Source: Vibrio barjaei (GTDB lineage Bacteria; Pseudomonadota; Gammaproteobacteria; Enterobacterales; Vibrionaceae). Taken from it: DNA of 64,000 bases. Below, in pieces: positions 17,648 to 27,400 of this stretch. The stretch lies in contig NZ_LQXO02000023.1 of the NCBI RefSeq assembly GCF_001639065.2, positions 1 through 64,000 of the forward strand, given 5' to 3'. The notes under the pieces were generated by a model that saw nothing but the letters and a program-made list of their open reading frames with translations, was not told the origin of the DNA and made no database searches. A program made the translations under genes and the position numbers. Positions within the stretch are counted from its first letter, which is position 1, and each line of letters begins with the position of its first letter.

Positions 17648-20425
17648 TTAATTAGATTGAGTAAACGCTAATTGATGTAGCTTAAGTCCTGGTTTCACAA
17701 ATTCAATTTGGATTTGGTAATGACCTTTGTGTAAGCGCACTTGGAGTCCTTCGATGGTCTGGATGTTACCATCCGTGCCATTCAGAGGAAGTGACATACT
17801 GAATTCACCATTGATACTCAAACTACAAGAAGACTGCGCTAGTGAGTTTCTATCATAACTTGCAGTGGCAGATATTTGATAAATTCCGTCCTCCTTCACC
17901 TCTAAGCTTATCGCTGTGTTTGAAGTGCAATTGAGAGAGATGCTGTCATTGATGGAAACAACAGGTTCACTTTCAGTATGTTCAGCCGAATCAAATGATC
18001 TTATTGGCTCATAGGGTACTAAACGGCGAGACATCACTGGAGCATTCATTACAAAACGGCAAATGTTCATTGCGGAACGTTGCAGTTCGCCTAATGTAAG
18101 TGTGTGATTTTCTAGAGCGTCTAAGGTGTCGTCGTTCATTGCATTACGTTCAGCACCGTCATTTTCAACCACCATATAAAGGTCATTTTGAGCGCGAATC
18201 ATAAATGATGTAAAAGACTTGTCTTCTTTCCCAGCTTCGATAGGGCTATTCATTTTGGCCCACCAATCAGACATTACAATCCCCTCAAAGCCCCATTCAC
18301 CGCGTAGAATCGTGGTATTTAGGTCGTAATTTGATGCGCCCCAATGACCATTGATTGGATTATATGAGGTCATAATGGTTGTTGCACCACCGAGTTTAAC
18401 AGCCATCTCGAAAGGCTTAATGTGGACTTCTCGTAGTGCGCGTTCTGACATGATGCTATCGACATCAAATCGAGCGGTTTCTTGATCATTGGCAGCGTAG
18501 TGTTTGATTGTACCTGATACTCCAGCGCTCTTCAGACCGCAGACCTGTGCTGCAGCCATTGCTCCAGTCAGCATAGGGTCCTCTGAGAAGTACTCGAAGT
18601 TGCGACCATTTAATGGGTGGCGATGAATGTTAATACCAGGGCCCAGTAGCGTGTCAATTTGATGGCTTTGCAACTCTTGACCGACTAGATAGAAGAGGTG
18701 CTCGTTAAGCTCAGTATTCCACGTACAACCAAGTAAGGTACCAATAGGAACCTGCGTCGCTTTATGTCCACTATCCATTCTGATACCTGAAGGACCATCT
18801 GCAGCAGCTGCAACAGGAATGCCCAGCTCAAACAGGTCATTACTCACGCCGCCAAATGCTGCAGCGGTACCAGGTGTGACTTTAGGACTACACATACCTT
18901 CACCGCGAACGATAGTCGCAAGTTGCTGAGGAGTGAGTTGAGCAATAAAGTTAACTAGTGTGGCCTGACCGGACTTAACATCAGAGAGTTTTATGTTTTG
19001 CTCCCCAGTAAGCTCAATGCTTTCAGGTAAACGGGACAAAATGCGCTCTTGCATATCGACTGTGCGAACTGCTGTATTTTCTTTTGTTAGTGAATAGATG
19101 CCTTGAGCAATCTGCTGGTCAGGCCTAATACGCTCGAAACTCGTGATAGGCGCTGCCGCTTCAGTTAACTGTTCTTGTATCAGAAGATTATCTAAGTCGA
19201 GTGTTGCTTCTATTGGTGTTGCGGCTTGAACACTGTCACCTAGATAGAATTGGTAACGACCTTGTTCTAAAACATAACAAGACTTGTAGCCAGTAACTCC
19301 AGAATCGTCATATGAGGCGAGGAGTGCGTAGGGTACAGTGACTCGAATTAACTCAGATTCACCGGGAGCTAGGGTTCTGGTCTTATTAAATCCAACCAAA
19401 GCACGCGTAGGTTTGCCAAGTTTGCCTTGTGGCGCTTCTACGTAGAGCTGTACGACTTCTTTGCCGCTATACACATGTCCGGTATTCGTTACTTTAATGT
19501 GGAAGTGCAGAGCTTTATTTTTGCCTTCGCCATGTTGAGTAAGAGAAGCAAGATCACGTTCAAATTGCGTATAACTTAGTCCCTCACCGAACGCGTATTG
19601 CACTGCGTGTGGTTTGAAGGTTGAAAAGTAACGGTAGCCAACGTAGATATCCTCTTGATAAAAGTTACGATCTCGATTGCCAAAGTTAGCAGAGGTAGGG
19701 TAATCCTCGATTTGATAAGCAATAGTGTCTGTAAGCTTTCCGCTAGGCGAGGTATCGCCAGACAGCACATCAGCAAGCGCGTGACCACCTTCCATACCAG
19801 CGGCCCAGCTGTAGAGAATACCCTTGATAGATTGTTTGTTAGTAATCGTATCTGCCCAAGACATATCAATAATATTACTGACGTTGAGAATAACAATTAC
19901 ATCATCGAATTGAGCGCAGACCTTTTGTAGCATGTCGTATTCAGTGTCGGTTAAAAGGTAGCTGCCTGGTTGAACTGCATTATCTTGGTCTTCTCCTGCT
20001 GTACGACCGATAAAGACTAGAGCTTTATCAGAACACTGCTTCGCTGTTGTGACAACCAATGTGGTTAGTGGCATTTCTTCTTGGAACCATGGCTCGGCAG
20101 CCCAACCGCCGCCGCCATCGTCAAACGGGTGCTCAGCTAACCACTCGTGGTATACCTGAACGAGCTCTTCATTTATGTTTATTGATGAATGGCCTCTTAA
20201 CCCTTCAAGTGCGCTAATAGAATAGGGGACATTAACGGCGCCGCCGGAGCCAGTACCACTTCGATATGTATCAACGTGGCATCGACCAAAAAGGGAGATT
20301 TTGCATTCCTTATGGAGAGGCAAAACATTGTCAATGTTTCTTAAAAGAACAATGCCTTCTGCCGCCGCTTGGCGACTAACAGGTGCAAGCGCTTGTCTTG
20401 CGTTTTCGAATTTTGTGAGTGGCAT
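17648..20425 (-). CDS. Circularly permuted GH3 beta-glucosidase
   Basis: A family 3 glycoside hydrolase of 925 residues with domains in reversed order. The GH3 C-terminal alpha/beta domain is first (about 15-245: GIVLLRN, YSWAAGMEGGHALADVLSG), then a fibronectin-III-like domain (about 300-400: YAFGEGLSYTQF, VVQLYVEAP). The TIM barrel follows (about 490-790), with nucleophile Asp720 in GFEGIVMSDWWAK and GPGINIHRHPLNGRNFEYFSEDP upstream, and a C-terminal beta-sandwich. Ordinary GH3 enzymes have the nucleophile near residue 250-310. Permuted GH3 enzymes are known from Ruminococcus and Butyrivibrio. No signal peptide is present, so it is probably cytoplasmic. ATG 20425 has GGAAG six bases upstream; ATG 20443 lacks one. 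It follows the 20471 gene in an operon. Confidence 0.9.
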   Translation of the reverse strand: MPLTKFENARQALAPVSRQAAAEGIVLLRNIDNVLPLHKECKISLFGRCHVDTYRSGTGSGGAVNVPYSISALEGLRGHSSININEELVQVYHEWLAEHPFDDGGGGWAAEPWFQEEMPLTTLVVTTAKQCSDKALVFIGRTAGEDQDNAVQPGSYLLTDTEYDMLQKVCAQFDDVIVILNVSNIIDMSWADTITNKQSIKGILYSWAAGMEGGHALADVLSGDTSPSGKLTDTIAYQIEDYPTSANFGNRDRNFYQEDIYVGYRYFSTFKPHAVQYAFGEGLSYTQFERDLASLTQHGEGKNKALHFHIKVTNTGHVYSGKEVVQLYVEAPQGKLGKPTRALVGFNKTRTLAPGESELIRVTVPYALLASYDDSGVTGYKSCYVLEQGRYQFYLGDSVQAATPIEATLDLDNLLIQEQLTEAAAPITSFERIRPDQQIAQGIYSLTKENTAVRTVDMQERILSRLPESIELTGEQNIKLSDVKSGQATLVNFIAQLTPQQLATIVRGEGMCSPKVTPGTAAAFGGVSNDLFELGIPVAAAADGPSGIRMDSGHKATQVPIGTLLGCTWNTELNEHLFYLVGQELQSHQIDTLLGPGINIHRHPLNGRNFEYFSEDPMLTGAMAAAQVCGLKSAGVSGTIKHYAANDQETARFDVDSIMSERALREVHIKPFEMAVKLGGATTIMTSYNPINGHWGASNYDLNTTILRGEWGFEGIVMSDWWAKMNSPIEAGKEDKSFTSFMIRAQNDLYMVVENDGAERNAMNDDTLDALENHTLTLGELQRSAMNICRFVMNAPVMSRRLVPYEPIRSFDSAEHTESEPVVSINDSISLNCTSNTAISLEVKEDGIYQISATASYDRNSLAQSSCSLSINGEFSMSLPLNGTDGNIQTIEGLQVRLHKGHYQIQIEFVKPGLKLHQLAFTQSN

Positions 20426-20470
20426 ATTTGGCTTCCAGTTCATAATGGTTTTGAGTCTAAACTAGCGAAG

Positions 20471-21217
20471 TTATAAAAATGGGTTGTGCAGAAACAGGCA
20501 ACGACGTTTTTTTAGCGCTAAAGTTTGCTCAGTTTGTTGAAAGTAGTGTTGGTATAGTGATTCGAATTTGCCGTTGTCCAATATGATATCTAAGCCTTGT
20601 TGCAGCCTTTCTGCTAATTCGGGAAAGTCGGCGTTGATGTAGAAAACAAGTGGAAATGGATACTGCAACATGACGTCATCAACCATTTGGATTGGGTAGT
20701 GATTAGCGACCCGGTTTTGGAATATCTCCTCTGCTTCATTAGCTCCAAATCCGATGAAATCAAACTCATCGTTAGCTAGTCTATGAAATATATCGTCAAA
20801 ATTGCCACGTTCAGCGACTTGGTAACCATTTTGCCTAAACAGTTCAGCATCAACCCATGTCTCAGGAACGCCTACTGTCATATTTATAATCTGATTGTTG
20901 CAGGCGAATTTATCGAGGTTTGTGGTTTTGGCAAATAGGATTCTTTGACCTAATAATTGTTTGGTTATTGAAAAAGGTAACTCTATGAACTGTTTTCCCG
21001 AGAACTTGGCATTACCTTTTACTGTAACCAAAAGATGACTACCGTTCTCCAGTACAGCGCCTTCGTCGCGAGCATCTGGATAGTCTATGGTGTCTTCCAT
21101 TATGTTGACGGTGCCGTAATTGTCTTCAGTTACGTTGATTAATAGCTTTAGCATATCGAGCTCATATTGCTGTCGATAAGCTGATTTGTTTCCGTTCCAA
21201 AAATGTATAGATTTCAT
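20471..21217 (-). CDS. Signal-less substrate-binding-like protein (SBP family 3 fold)
   Basis: A 248-residue protein whose C-terminal half has the features of family-3 binding proteins (IFHRLANDEFDFIGFG, then ERLQQGLDIILDNGKFESLY). It starts MKSIHFWNGNKSAYRQ with no signal peptide. Upstream in the same frame there is no usable start before a stop at 21242-21244. It therefore appears cytoplasmic, or it has lost its leader. It is the first gene of the operon with the permuted GH3 enzyme and diverges from the second importer. A role as a sugar sensor is possible but is speculation. Fold confidence is moderate, function unknown. Confidence 0.7.
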   Translation of the reverse strand: MKSIHFWNGNKSAYRQQYELDMLKLLINVTEDNYGTVNIMEDTIDYPDARDEGAVLENGSHLLVTVKGNAKFSGKQFIELPFSITKQLLGQRILFAKTTNLDKFACNNQIINMTVGVPETWVDAELFRQNGYQVAERGNFDDIFHRLANDEFDFIGFGANEAEEIFQNRVANHYPIQMVDDVMLQYPFPLVFYINADFPELAERLQQGLDIILDNGKFESLYQHYFQQTEQTLALKKRRCLFLHNPFL

Positions 21218-21409
21218 AATAAAGTAAGCGGTTTCTTTTTGTTAAATGGTATCAGTTTCGATATTTGTTGAAAGTTGATGGATCACATAACGAGAAATTG
21301 CCAAATAAAATTAACTAACATATTGTTATTTAATGTAAATAAATGAATCTCTCTAGTTTTAAGCGTTTTAGTATTTGGAAATAACATCATTTCTGGTTGA
21401 TTATTATCC

Positions 21410-21421
21410 TAAAGCGCTTTC
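21410..21421. promoter_or_regulatory. LacI-type operator, divergent region site 1
   Basis: TAAAGCGCTTTC contains the perfect palindrome AAAGCGCTTT, with the central CG typical of LacI/PurR-family operators. It lies 193 bases upstream of the minus-strand 20471-21217 operon and 316 upstream of the plus-strand importer, so it could serve either direction or support looping with site 2. Confidence 0.7.
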
Positions 21422-21641
21422 ATAAGGTATGCGAGATCACATTTCTCTTACTTACTGTTTTATTGCATTTGAATTTTCATAAGTTGTTGAAAAATATGAA
21501 TTAAAATCTGATGACTTAACGTTTTTTTTGAAGGTGTTTTTTATAAGTTATTGTAATTATTATTGAAAGTTGTTTGTGATCAACTCTTTCTTTTTTAAGC
21601 TTTATTTTGTCAATGTCAGGAATATTACATAGCATCACTAA

Positions 21642-21653
21642 GAAAGCGCTTTC
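21642..21653. promoter_or_regulatory. LacI-type operator, divergent region site 2
   Basis: GAAAGCGCTTTC, a perfect 12-base palindrome, 84 bases upstream of the binding-protein start at 21737. It is the best candidate for direct control of the second importer operon by the LacI regulator encoded at 30924. Confidence 0.8.
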
Positions 21654-21736
21654 ACGATGTGTTGCCCCCGAACTGAATACTCAGTTTCACTTGGATGGAA
21701 ATCGCTATACACACACTAAAACTAAAGGACAAAGTG

Positions 21737-23380
21737 ATGCAAAAGAAGACATTTATCGCCTCAGTGATTTGTGGTGCGTTGTTTGCGGGAAGCGGAGTAA
21801 CAGCGCAAGCGGAAGAGATTAAGCAGGGTGGTACACTGACGGTTCCAATCATCAACACTGGATTTGTTGACAACTTCAACCCATACACGGTGAAAGACCT
21901 ATACAACGGTACTATGTTTGAACCATTAATGGTGTTCAATAACATGACTGGTGAGACACACTGGCGATTGGCTGAGTCGGCAGACTATTCGGATGATCTA
22001 AAAACTATCACTATTAAACTGCGTGAAGGCCTGAAATGGTCTGATGGAAGTCCTTTGACAGCTGAGGATGTAGCATTTAGTTTCGAGATGACTAAGAAAG
22101 CACCAGCATTCGACTTAAAAGGTATCTGGTCGGGTGGCAATCTACAAGGTGTAACCGTCGTTGATAGCACCACTCTCAAATTAAACCTCAAAGAAGCAGA
22201 TTCAACGTTCCTTTGGAACTTAGCTGATTACCATATTGTTCCGAAAAAGGTTTGGAGCAAAGCTGCGGACCTAACGACATTTACTAACCCTAATCCTATT
22301 GGAAGTGGTCCAATGACAGAGGTTAAGTATCTGAAACCTCAGCAAATGGAGCTGTGCCGTAACCCAAATTACTACTTAGAGAATCGCCCTTACCTTGATT
22401 GTATGACAATGCGCTCGTACAACGATAACTCTCAGATTCAGCCTGCACTGATTAAGGGCGAAATCGATTGGGGTTCAAACTTTATTGCAGATATCGAAAG
22501 TACGTTTGTTAAACAAAACCCTGAAAACCACCATTTCTGGTATCCAGCGAACGATGCAATTCACTTATATGTGAACACCAAAGAAGCTCCGTTTGATGAT
22601 ATTCGTGTTCGTCAGGCACTGTCTATGTCCCTAGACCGTGAAATGATTGTTGATATTGCTGCCTATGGCTACCCAACAGTGAACTATAACCCGGGGGGGA
22701 TCGGTGAGCTTTACAAGACAAGTATCGACCAAAAGGTGACTGATAAGTATCGAAATTTAACTACTTATGACCCGGAACAGGCTAAAAAGCTACTGGATGA
22801 AGCAGGGCTAAAAGATGTTAATGGTGACGGTTATCGCGACCTACCGAATGGTGAGAAATTTGAGTTCAATATAGAGGTGGTTAATGGTTGGACTGACTGG
22901 ATTCAAGTCGTTCAAATGGCGACTGAATTTTTCGATGAAGTTGGCGTGAAAGCCAATGTTAAAACGGTTGACTGGGCGGTTTACGATAAGAACCTGAAAG
23001 ACAGCAATTATAAAATGTCCATCAACTGGTCAATGGTTTCAACTAACCCGATTCTAGCGTACCAAGCCTACTTCTCATCGGCTTACGTAGGTAAAATTTG
23101 GCATGCGGGCCATGGTGTAAATACGCCTGAAATCGATGCGTTAATTGATAGCTTCGGTAAGACGGGTGATAAAGTTAAGCAACAAGAGATTATCTCTGAG
23201 CTTCAGGAGTTTACGGCTCAAAACCTACCATTCATTCCTCTGTTCTCCAACGCAACATGGTTCCAATACAACACTAAGAAAATCGTTGGTTGGCCAAGTG
23301 AAGAGAATCCATACATTCAACCTGTATTTTACGACGGTGGTAAGCGAGTCATCATCTTAAATAACTTGCACCTTAAGTAA
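21737..23380 (+). CDS. Family-5 periplasmic oligosaccharide-binding protein (second importer)
   Basis: A 547-residue secreted binding protein paralogous to the 5981 gene; both have LREG..WSDG, EDVxF and RNPNYW/Y segments. The signal peptide is MQKKTFIASVICGALFAGSGVTAQA. The frame is open from 21695, but ATG 21737 follows AAAGGAC and starts a proper leader. The regulon and the phosphorylase downstream point to beta-1,3-glucooligosaccharides as ligand (inference). A peptide ligand cannot be excluded from family membership alone. Confidence 0.88.
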   Translation: MQKKTFIASVICGALFAGSGVTAQAEEIKQGGTLTVPIINTGFVDNFNPYTVKDLYNGTMFEPLMVFNNMTGETHWRLAESADYSDDLKTITIKLREGLKWSDGSPLTAEDVAFSFEMTKKAPAFDLKGIWSGGNLQGVTVVDSTTLKLNLKEADSTFLWNLADYHIVPKKVWSKAADLTTFTNPNPIGSGPMTEVKYLKPQQMELCRNPNYYLENRPYLDCMTMRSYNDNSQIQPALIKGEIDWGSNFIADIESTFVKQNPENHHFWYPANDAIHLYVNTKEAPFDDIRVRQALSMSLDREMIVDIAAYGYPTVNYNPGGIGELYKTSIDQKVTDKYRNLTTYDPEQAKKLLDEAGLKDVNGDGYRDLPNGEKFEFNIEVVNGWTDWIQVVQMATEFFDEVGVKANVKTVDWAVYDKNLKDSNYKMSINWSMVSTNPILAYQAYFSSAYVGKIWHAGHGVNTPEIDALIDSFGKTGDKVKQQEIISELQEFTAQNLPFIPLFSNATWFQYNTKKIVGWPSEENPYIQPVFYDGGKRVIILNNLHLK

Positions 23381-23394
23381 TCCATAACACTTTT

Positions 23395-23414
23395 GGGGCC
23401 TTCTACAAGGCCCC
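23395..23414 (+). promoter_or_regulatory. Intra-operon hairpin between binding protein and permease
   Basis: GGGGCCTT and AAGGCCCC pair perfectly around CTAC, in the 52-base gap after the binding-protein gene. There is no T run, so processing or 3' protection is likelier than full termination. Confidence 0.65.
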
Positions 23415-23432
23415 GTATTAAAGGGTACTGCT

Positions 23433-24407
23433 ATGTCGTTTTTAGCTCGCCGTTTTGGCTTTTATTTTACTGCGTTTCTTATCGCAATCTCTTTCAACTT
23501 CATGTTGCCACGTTTGATGCCTGGTGATCCTGTAGACGCGTTATTTGCTGCGGCACAAGGTCGTATGGACCCGGCACAAATGGACGCTGTACGAGAAATG
23601 TACGGTTTCGTCGATGGTAATGTGTTTGTTCAATATCTCCACTATATGAAGAGCGTATTTACCTTAGATCTAGGTCCATCGGTATTGATGTTTCCAGTTA
23701 ATGTGTCTGAAGTGATTTCGATGGCTCTGCCTTGGACAATGTTTCTCGCACTTGGCTCATTGATTGTGGCTTTAATCATCGGGGTCAGCATTGGTACTTA
23801 TGCTTCTTACCGTCGTGAAGGCTTCTTCGGTCAAGTTGTGCCACCAGTATTGGCATTCATTAGTAACTTCCCATACATCGTGACGGCATTGTTGTTGTTT
23901 TACTTCTTTGGCTTAAAGATGGAACTGTTGCCATTGGCATACACTTACGACCCTTCGCTAGAGCCAGGCTGGACTTGGGAATTTATTGCAAGTGTCGCAA
24001 AGCACGCGGTACTGCCAGTAGGTTCTATGGTGATTGTTGGCATCTCAACTTGGGTATTCAACATGCGCAACGCCATGATCAACGTGTTAGGTGAAGACTA
24101 TGTGACCATGGCAGAAGCCAAGGGCCTTAGTAGTTTCCGAGTGATGTATCGCTATGCAGGTCGCAACGCAATTCTTCCTGTAGCGACAGCGATTGCGATG
24201 GCGATTGGTTTCTCATTTGCCGGTTCGATCATGACCGAAGTAGTGTTCAACTATCAGGGACTAGGCAACATTCTGCTCAAAGGCATTGTTGCGCGCGATT
24301 ACCCGCTGATTCAAGCCATCTTGCTTATCTTAGTGACCGCAGTTTTGACTGCGAACTTCATTGCCGATCTTCTCTATGTTTGGCTTGACCCACGTATCTC
24401 CAACTAG
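23433..24407 (+). CDS. ABC importer permease 1 (second importer)
   Basis: A 324-residue OppB/DppB-type permease with NFMLPRLMPGDP near the N terminus, as in the paralogue at 7753. The ATPase-docking loop reads EDYVTMAEAKGLSSFRV around residue 222. Six membrane segments are expected. It lies nine bases before the second permease gene. Confidence 0.9.
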   Translation: MSFLARRFGFYFTAFLIAISFNFMLPRLMPGDPVDALFAAAQGRMDPAQMDAVREMYGFVDGNVFVQYLHYMKSVFTLDLGPSVLMFPVNVSEVISMALPWTMFLALGSLIVALIIGVSIGTYASYRREGFFGQVVPPVLAFISNFPYIVTALLLFYFFGLKMELLPLAYTYDPSLEPGWTWEFIASVAKHAVLPVGSMVIVGISTWVFNMRNAMINVLGEDYVTMAEAKGLSSFRVMYRYAGRNAILPVATAIAMAIGFSFAGSIMTEVVFNYQGLGNILLKGIVARDYPLIQAILLILVTAVLTANFIADLLYVWLDPRISN

Positions 24408-24415
24408 GCTGTATT

Positions 24416-25408
24416 ATGGAAAAGTTAATTGACGCGCATAAGTATGACCATGAGTCAAAGTTAGCTGTTAGAGAGTCAGCTTTCTCGTGGAAAAATATTA
24501 AATCTAAGTTCGGAAAAATCTATGCTTTCTTCTATGGTAATCCGCCAGCAATTATTGGTGGTTTCCTTCTCTCTATCGTTTTAGCCGGCGCAATTTTCGC
24601 ACCAGCGCTGGCTACTCATGATCCAGAACGTCGAGTTGCTAGACCTCACGTTGCACCAAATGCAGAGCATGTTCTTGGGTCGACTCGCAGTGGTCGTGAC
24701 GTTTATAGCCAAGTGCTATATGGAGCAAGAAAGTCATTGACTGTAGCTTTGACAGCAGGCGTTATTGCTATGAGCATTGCTGTGTTGGTGGGGGTTTCTT
24801 CTGGTTACTTCGGTGGCAAAATCGACGAACGTTTAAACTTCTTAACCAATGTGTTCTTGGTCTTCCCACAGTTACCGTTACTTATTGTTCTCGCAGCATT
24901 CTTAGGGCAGGTGGGGTCCCTCGTTATTACAGTCTTGCTCGGGATTACCTCCTGGCCTTGGGGTGCAAGGGTAATACGTGCACAAACCATGGCAATTCGT
25001 AGCAAGGAATTCATTATTTCAGCAGAGGTAATGGGGGAGTCGAAAGTTCGCATCATCCTTGTTGAGATCCTTCCGAACCTTATCTCAATCGTGTTTGGTG
25101 GTTTCTTAGGAACGGTTATCTACGCGATGGGAGCGGAAGCAGGTCTGGGTATTCTTGGTCTTGGTGATGCGACGGAAGTAAGTTGGGGCTCTATGTTGTA
25201 TTGGGCTCAAACCTCATCGTCACTGTATACCGGTGCTTGGTGGGAGATGTTAGTCCCTGCAATGGCATTAGCGATTACTGGTGGTGCGTTGGCGCTGATT
25301 AATATGTCGATTGACCAAGTGAGTAACCCGAAACTTCGCACTGGTCCACACATTAAACTATGGCACAAACTGAAGAAAGAAGCGGATAAGAAAAGAGGTC
25401 TACGATGA
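24416..25408 (+). CDS. ABC importer permease 2 (second importer)
   Basis: A 330-residue OppC/DppC-type permease. It has a longer cytoplasmic N-terminal arm (about 45 residues) than its paralogue at 8756. Characteristic motifs are GSTRSGRDVYSQVLYGARKSL (core GRDVYSQVLYGAR) and the docking loop IISAEVMGESKVRI. Its stop overlaps the next start by four bases, so the two are probably translationally coupled. Confidence 0.9.
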   Translation: MEKLIDAHKYDHESKLAVRESAFSWKNIKSKFGKIYAFFYGNPPAIIGGFLLSIVLAGAIFAPALATHDPERRVARPHVAPNAEHVLGSTRSGRDVYSQVLYGARKSLTVALTAGVIAMSIAVLVGVSSGYFGGKIDERLNFLTNVFLVFPQLPLLIVLAAFLGQVGSLVITVLLGITSWPWGARVIRAQTMAIRSKEFIISAEVMGESKVRIILVEILPNLISIVFGGFLGTVIYAMGAEAGLGILGLGDATEVSWGSMLYWAQTSSSLYTGAWWEMLVPAMALAITGGALALINMSIDQVSNPKLRTGPHIKLWHKLKKEADKKRGLR

Positions 25409-26358
25409 GCGCATTACTTGAAATTAATAACCTTTGCGTAGACTACGTATCACCGAATGGCGTAGCACGCGCAGTGAATAACGTGAGCTTAACTATTAAT
25501 GAAGGCGAGACGCTGGGTATTGCAGGTGAATCAGGTTGTGGTAAGAGCACGCTAGCCTTTGCTATCTCTCGTTTACACAAGGCTCCTGCGCTTATCTCTG
25601 AAGGAGAGATCCTTTATAAGGGTGAAGATGTCCTTAAAATGAATGACCGCAAACTGCGTGAATTCCGTTGGAATGATGTGTCAGTGGTATTCCAGAGCGC
25701 GATGAACTCACTGAATCCGGTGATCACCATTGGTGAGCAGCTAACTGATGTGATTCTTGCCCACAAAAAAATCTCTTATAAGCAGGCACATGAAAAAGCA
25801 GTAGAGCTACTTTCTATTGTAGGTATTCACGGTGATCGTATGGGAAGTTTCCCTCACCAACTGAGTGGTGGTATGCGTCAGCGCGTTGTTATCGCAGTGG
25901 CACTGGCACTCGAGCCAAAGCTCATCATTATGGATGAGCCAACGACGGCGCTTGATGTGGTAGTAGAGCGAGAGATCTTAAATGAGCTATATGACCTTAA
26001 AACTAAGTTTGGTTTCTCAATCTTATTTATCAGTCATGACTTGAGCTTGATGGGAGAAATTGCTGACCGAATTGGTGTGATGTACGCCGGTAACTTAATT
26101 GAATTGGGTGAGGCCCAACAAGTCTTTGGTACCCCTGAACATCCCTACACTAAAGGCCTGGTAGCGTCGTTTCCGACTATTCATGGTCCTAAAGAACGTC
26201 TATTTGGTATTCCTGGTAACCCGGTCAATCTCTTGGATATCCCTACGGGATGTAACTTCCAAGCACGTTGCTCAGAATGCTTTGATAAGTGTCGTGTGGT
26301 TGACCCTGTTCTATCTACTCTGGCGACTGGTCGTCAAGTTTCTTGTCATTTAGTGTAA
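25405..26358 (+). CDS. ABC importer ATPase 1 (second importer)
   Basis: A 317-residue OppD/DppD-type ATPase: Walker A GESGCGKST, signature LSGGMRQRVVIAVALAL, Walker B LIIMDEPTTALD, C-terminal cysteine cluster (GCNFQARCSECFDKC). It is close in sequence to the 9687 gene, including the segment FQSAMNSLNPV. Confidence 0.92.
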   Translation: MSALLEINNLCVDYVSPNGVARAVNNVSLTINEGETLGIAGESGCGKSTLAFAISRLHKAPALISEGEILYKGEDVLKMNDRKLREFRWNDVSVVFQSAMNSLNPVITIGEQLTDVILAHKKISYKQAHEKAVELLSIVGIHGDRMGSFPHQLSGGMRQRVVIAVALALEPKLIIMDEPTTALDVVVEREILNELYDLKTKFGFSILFISHDLSLMGEIADRIGVMYAGNLIELGEAQQVFGTPEHPYTKGLVASFPTIHGPKERLFGIPGNPVNLLDIPTGCNFQARCSECFDKCRVVDPVLSTLATGRQVSCHLV

Positions 26359-26368
26359 GGAATCAGAG

Positions 26369-27340
26369 ATGCAAACTAACGACGTAATTCTATCGGTAAA
26401 AAATCTCGTCAAAGATTTCCCGCTAGGGCAATCGGTAAAGTCCAATTTGATGCGTGCGGTAAATGATGTCTCTTTTGACCTGCGCAAAGGTGAAGCGCTC
26501 GCTATCGTGGGGGAGTCAGGCTCTGGCAAAAGTACAGGTGCTAGAATCTTAACGCAAATCTATGACAAGACAGCAGGGGATATTCATTTCAAAGGTGTGC
26601 CGATCAATGAGTACATTGAAGCCAATGGCCAGTTGGAATATGCACGTCAGGTCCAAATGATTTTTCAGGACCCGTTCGGCTCGTTAAACCCAGTTCATAC
26701 AATCTATCATCATATTGCGCGTCCTCTGATGATTCATAATCGTGCTGATAAGAGAGCGACCCCTCAGTTGGTTTACGATTTGTTGGAGATGGTTGGATTA
26801 ACCCCTGTCAAAGAGACCGCAGAAAAGTACCCACATGAGCTAAGTGGTGGGCAAAGACAACGTGTTGCTATTGCGCGAGCCATTGCGGTGGACCCAGAAG
26901 TCATTTTGGCTGATGAGCCTATATCAATGCTAGACGTTTCGGTTCGCCTCGGTATTTTGAACTTGATGGCGGATTTGAAAGATAAGCACGGTATCTCATT
27001 TATGTATATCACTCATGACATCGCGACAGCTCGCTACTTCGCAGAGAAGACTGCAGTTATGTACGTTGGTCATATGGTGGAATGGGGTGAGAGCGATAGC
27101 GTGACTCAAAACCCGCAGCATCCATACTCGAAGCTATTGCTTTCGGCTGTACCTGAAGTTGGTAAAGCGGGACGTCGTGATCTAGCGGTTAAAAAGGGTG
27201 AGATCCCGTTATGGAAGCCGTCAAGCGTTGGGTGCCCATTTGCAACTCGCTGCCCAAATGCCACAGAGGTATGTGCTAAAGAGATGCCGCAAACTACGCA
27301 AATATCAGAGCAGCATTTTGTGCGCTGCCACAACATGTAA
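26369..27340 (+). CDS. ABC importer ATPase 2 (second importer)
   Basis: A 323-residue OppF/DppF-type ATPase: Walker A GESGSGKST, signature LSGGQRQRVAIARAIAV, Walker B VILADEPISMLD, C-terminal cysteines (GCPFATRCPNATEVC). It is the partner of the 25405 ATPase. A 60-base gap with its own operator separates it from the phosphorylase gene. Confidence 0.92.
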   Translation: MQTNDVILSVKNLVKDFPLGQSVKSNLMRAVNDVSFDLRKGEALAIVGESGSGKSTGARILTQIYDKTAGDIHFKGVPINEYIEANGQLEYARQVQMIFQDPFGSLNPVHTIYHHIARPLMIHNRADKRATPQLVYDLLEMVGLTPVKETAEKYPHELSGGQRQRVAIARAIAVDPEVILADEPISMLDVSVRLGILNLMADLKDKHGISFMYITHDIATARYFAEKTAVMYVGHMVEWGESDSVTQNPQHPYSKLLLSAVPEVGKAGRRDLAVKKGEIPLWKPSSVGCPFATRCPNATEVCAKEMPQTTQISEQHFVRCHNM

Positions 27341-27368
27341 TTCAAAGCATTTAAATTCAGCGCACAAA

Positions 27369-27380
27369 GAAAGCGCTTAC
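27369..27380. promoter_or_regulatory. Intra-operon LacI-type operator before the phosphorylase
   Basis: GAAAGCGCTTAC, one base off the perfect palindrome, 20 bases before the ATG of the phosphorylase gene. This position would block a promoter inside the importer operon, or act as a roadblock. Confidence 0.7.
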
Positions 27381-27400
27381 AAAGAAGAAGTGACGATATT

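Noticed and set aside
20386..20395. CAAGCGCTTG palindrome inside the permuted GH3 gene
   Set aside because: It lacks the outer GAA/TTC of the other sites and encodes an ordinary Ala-Leu stretch (QALAPV); not counted as an operator.
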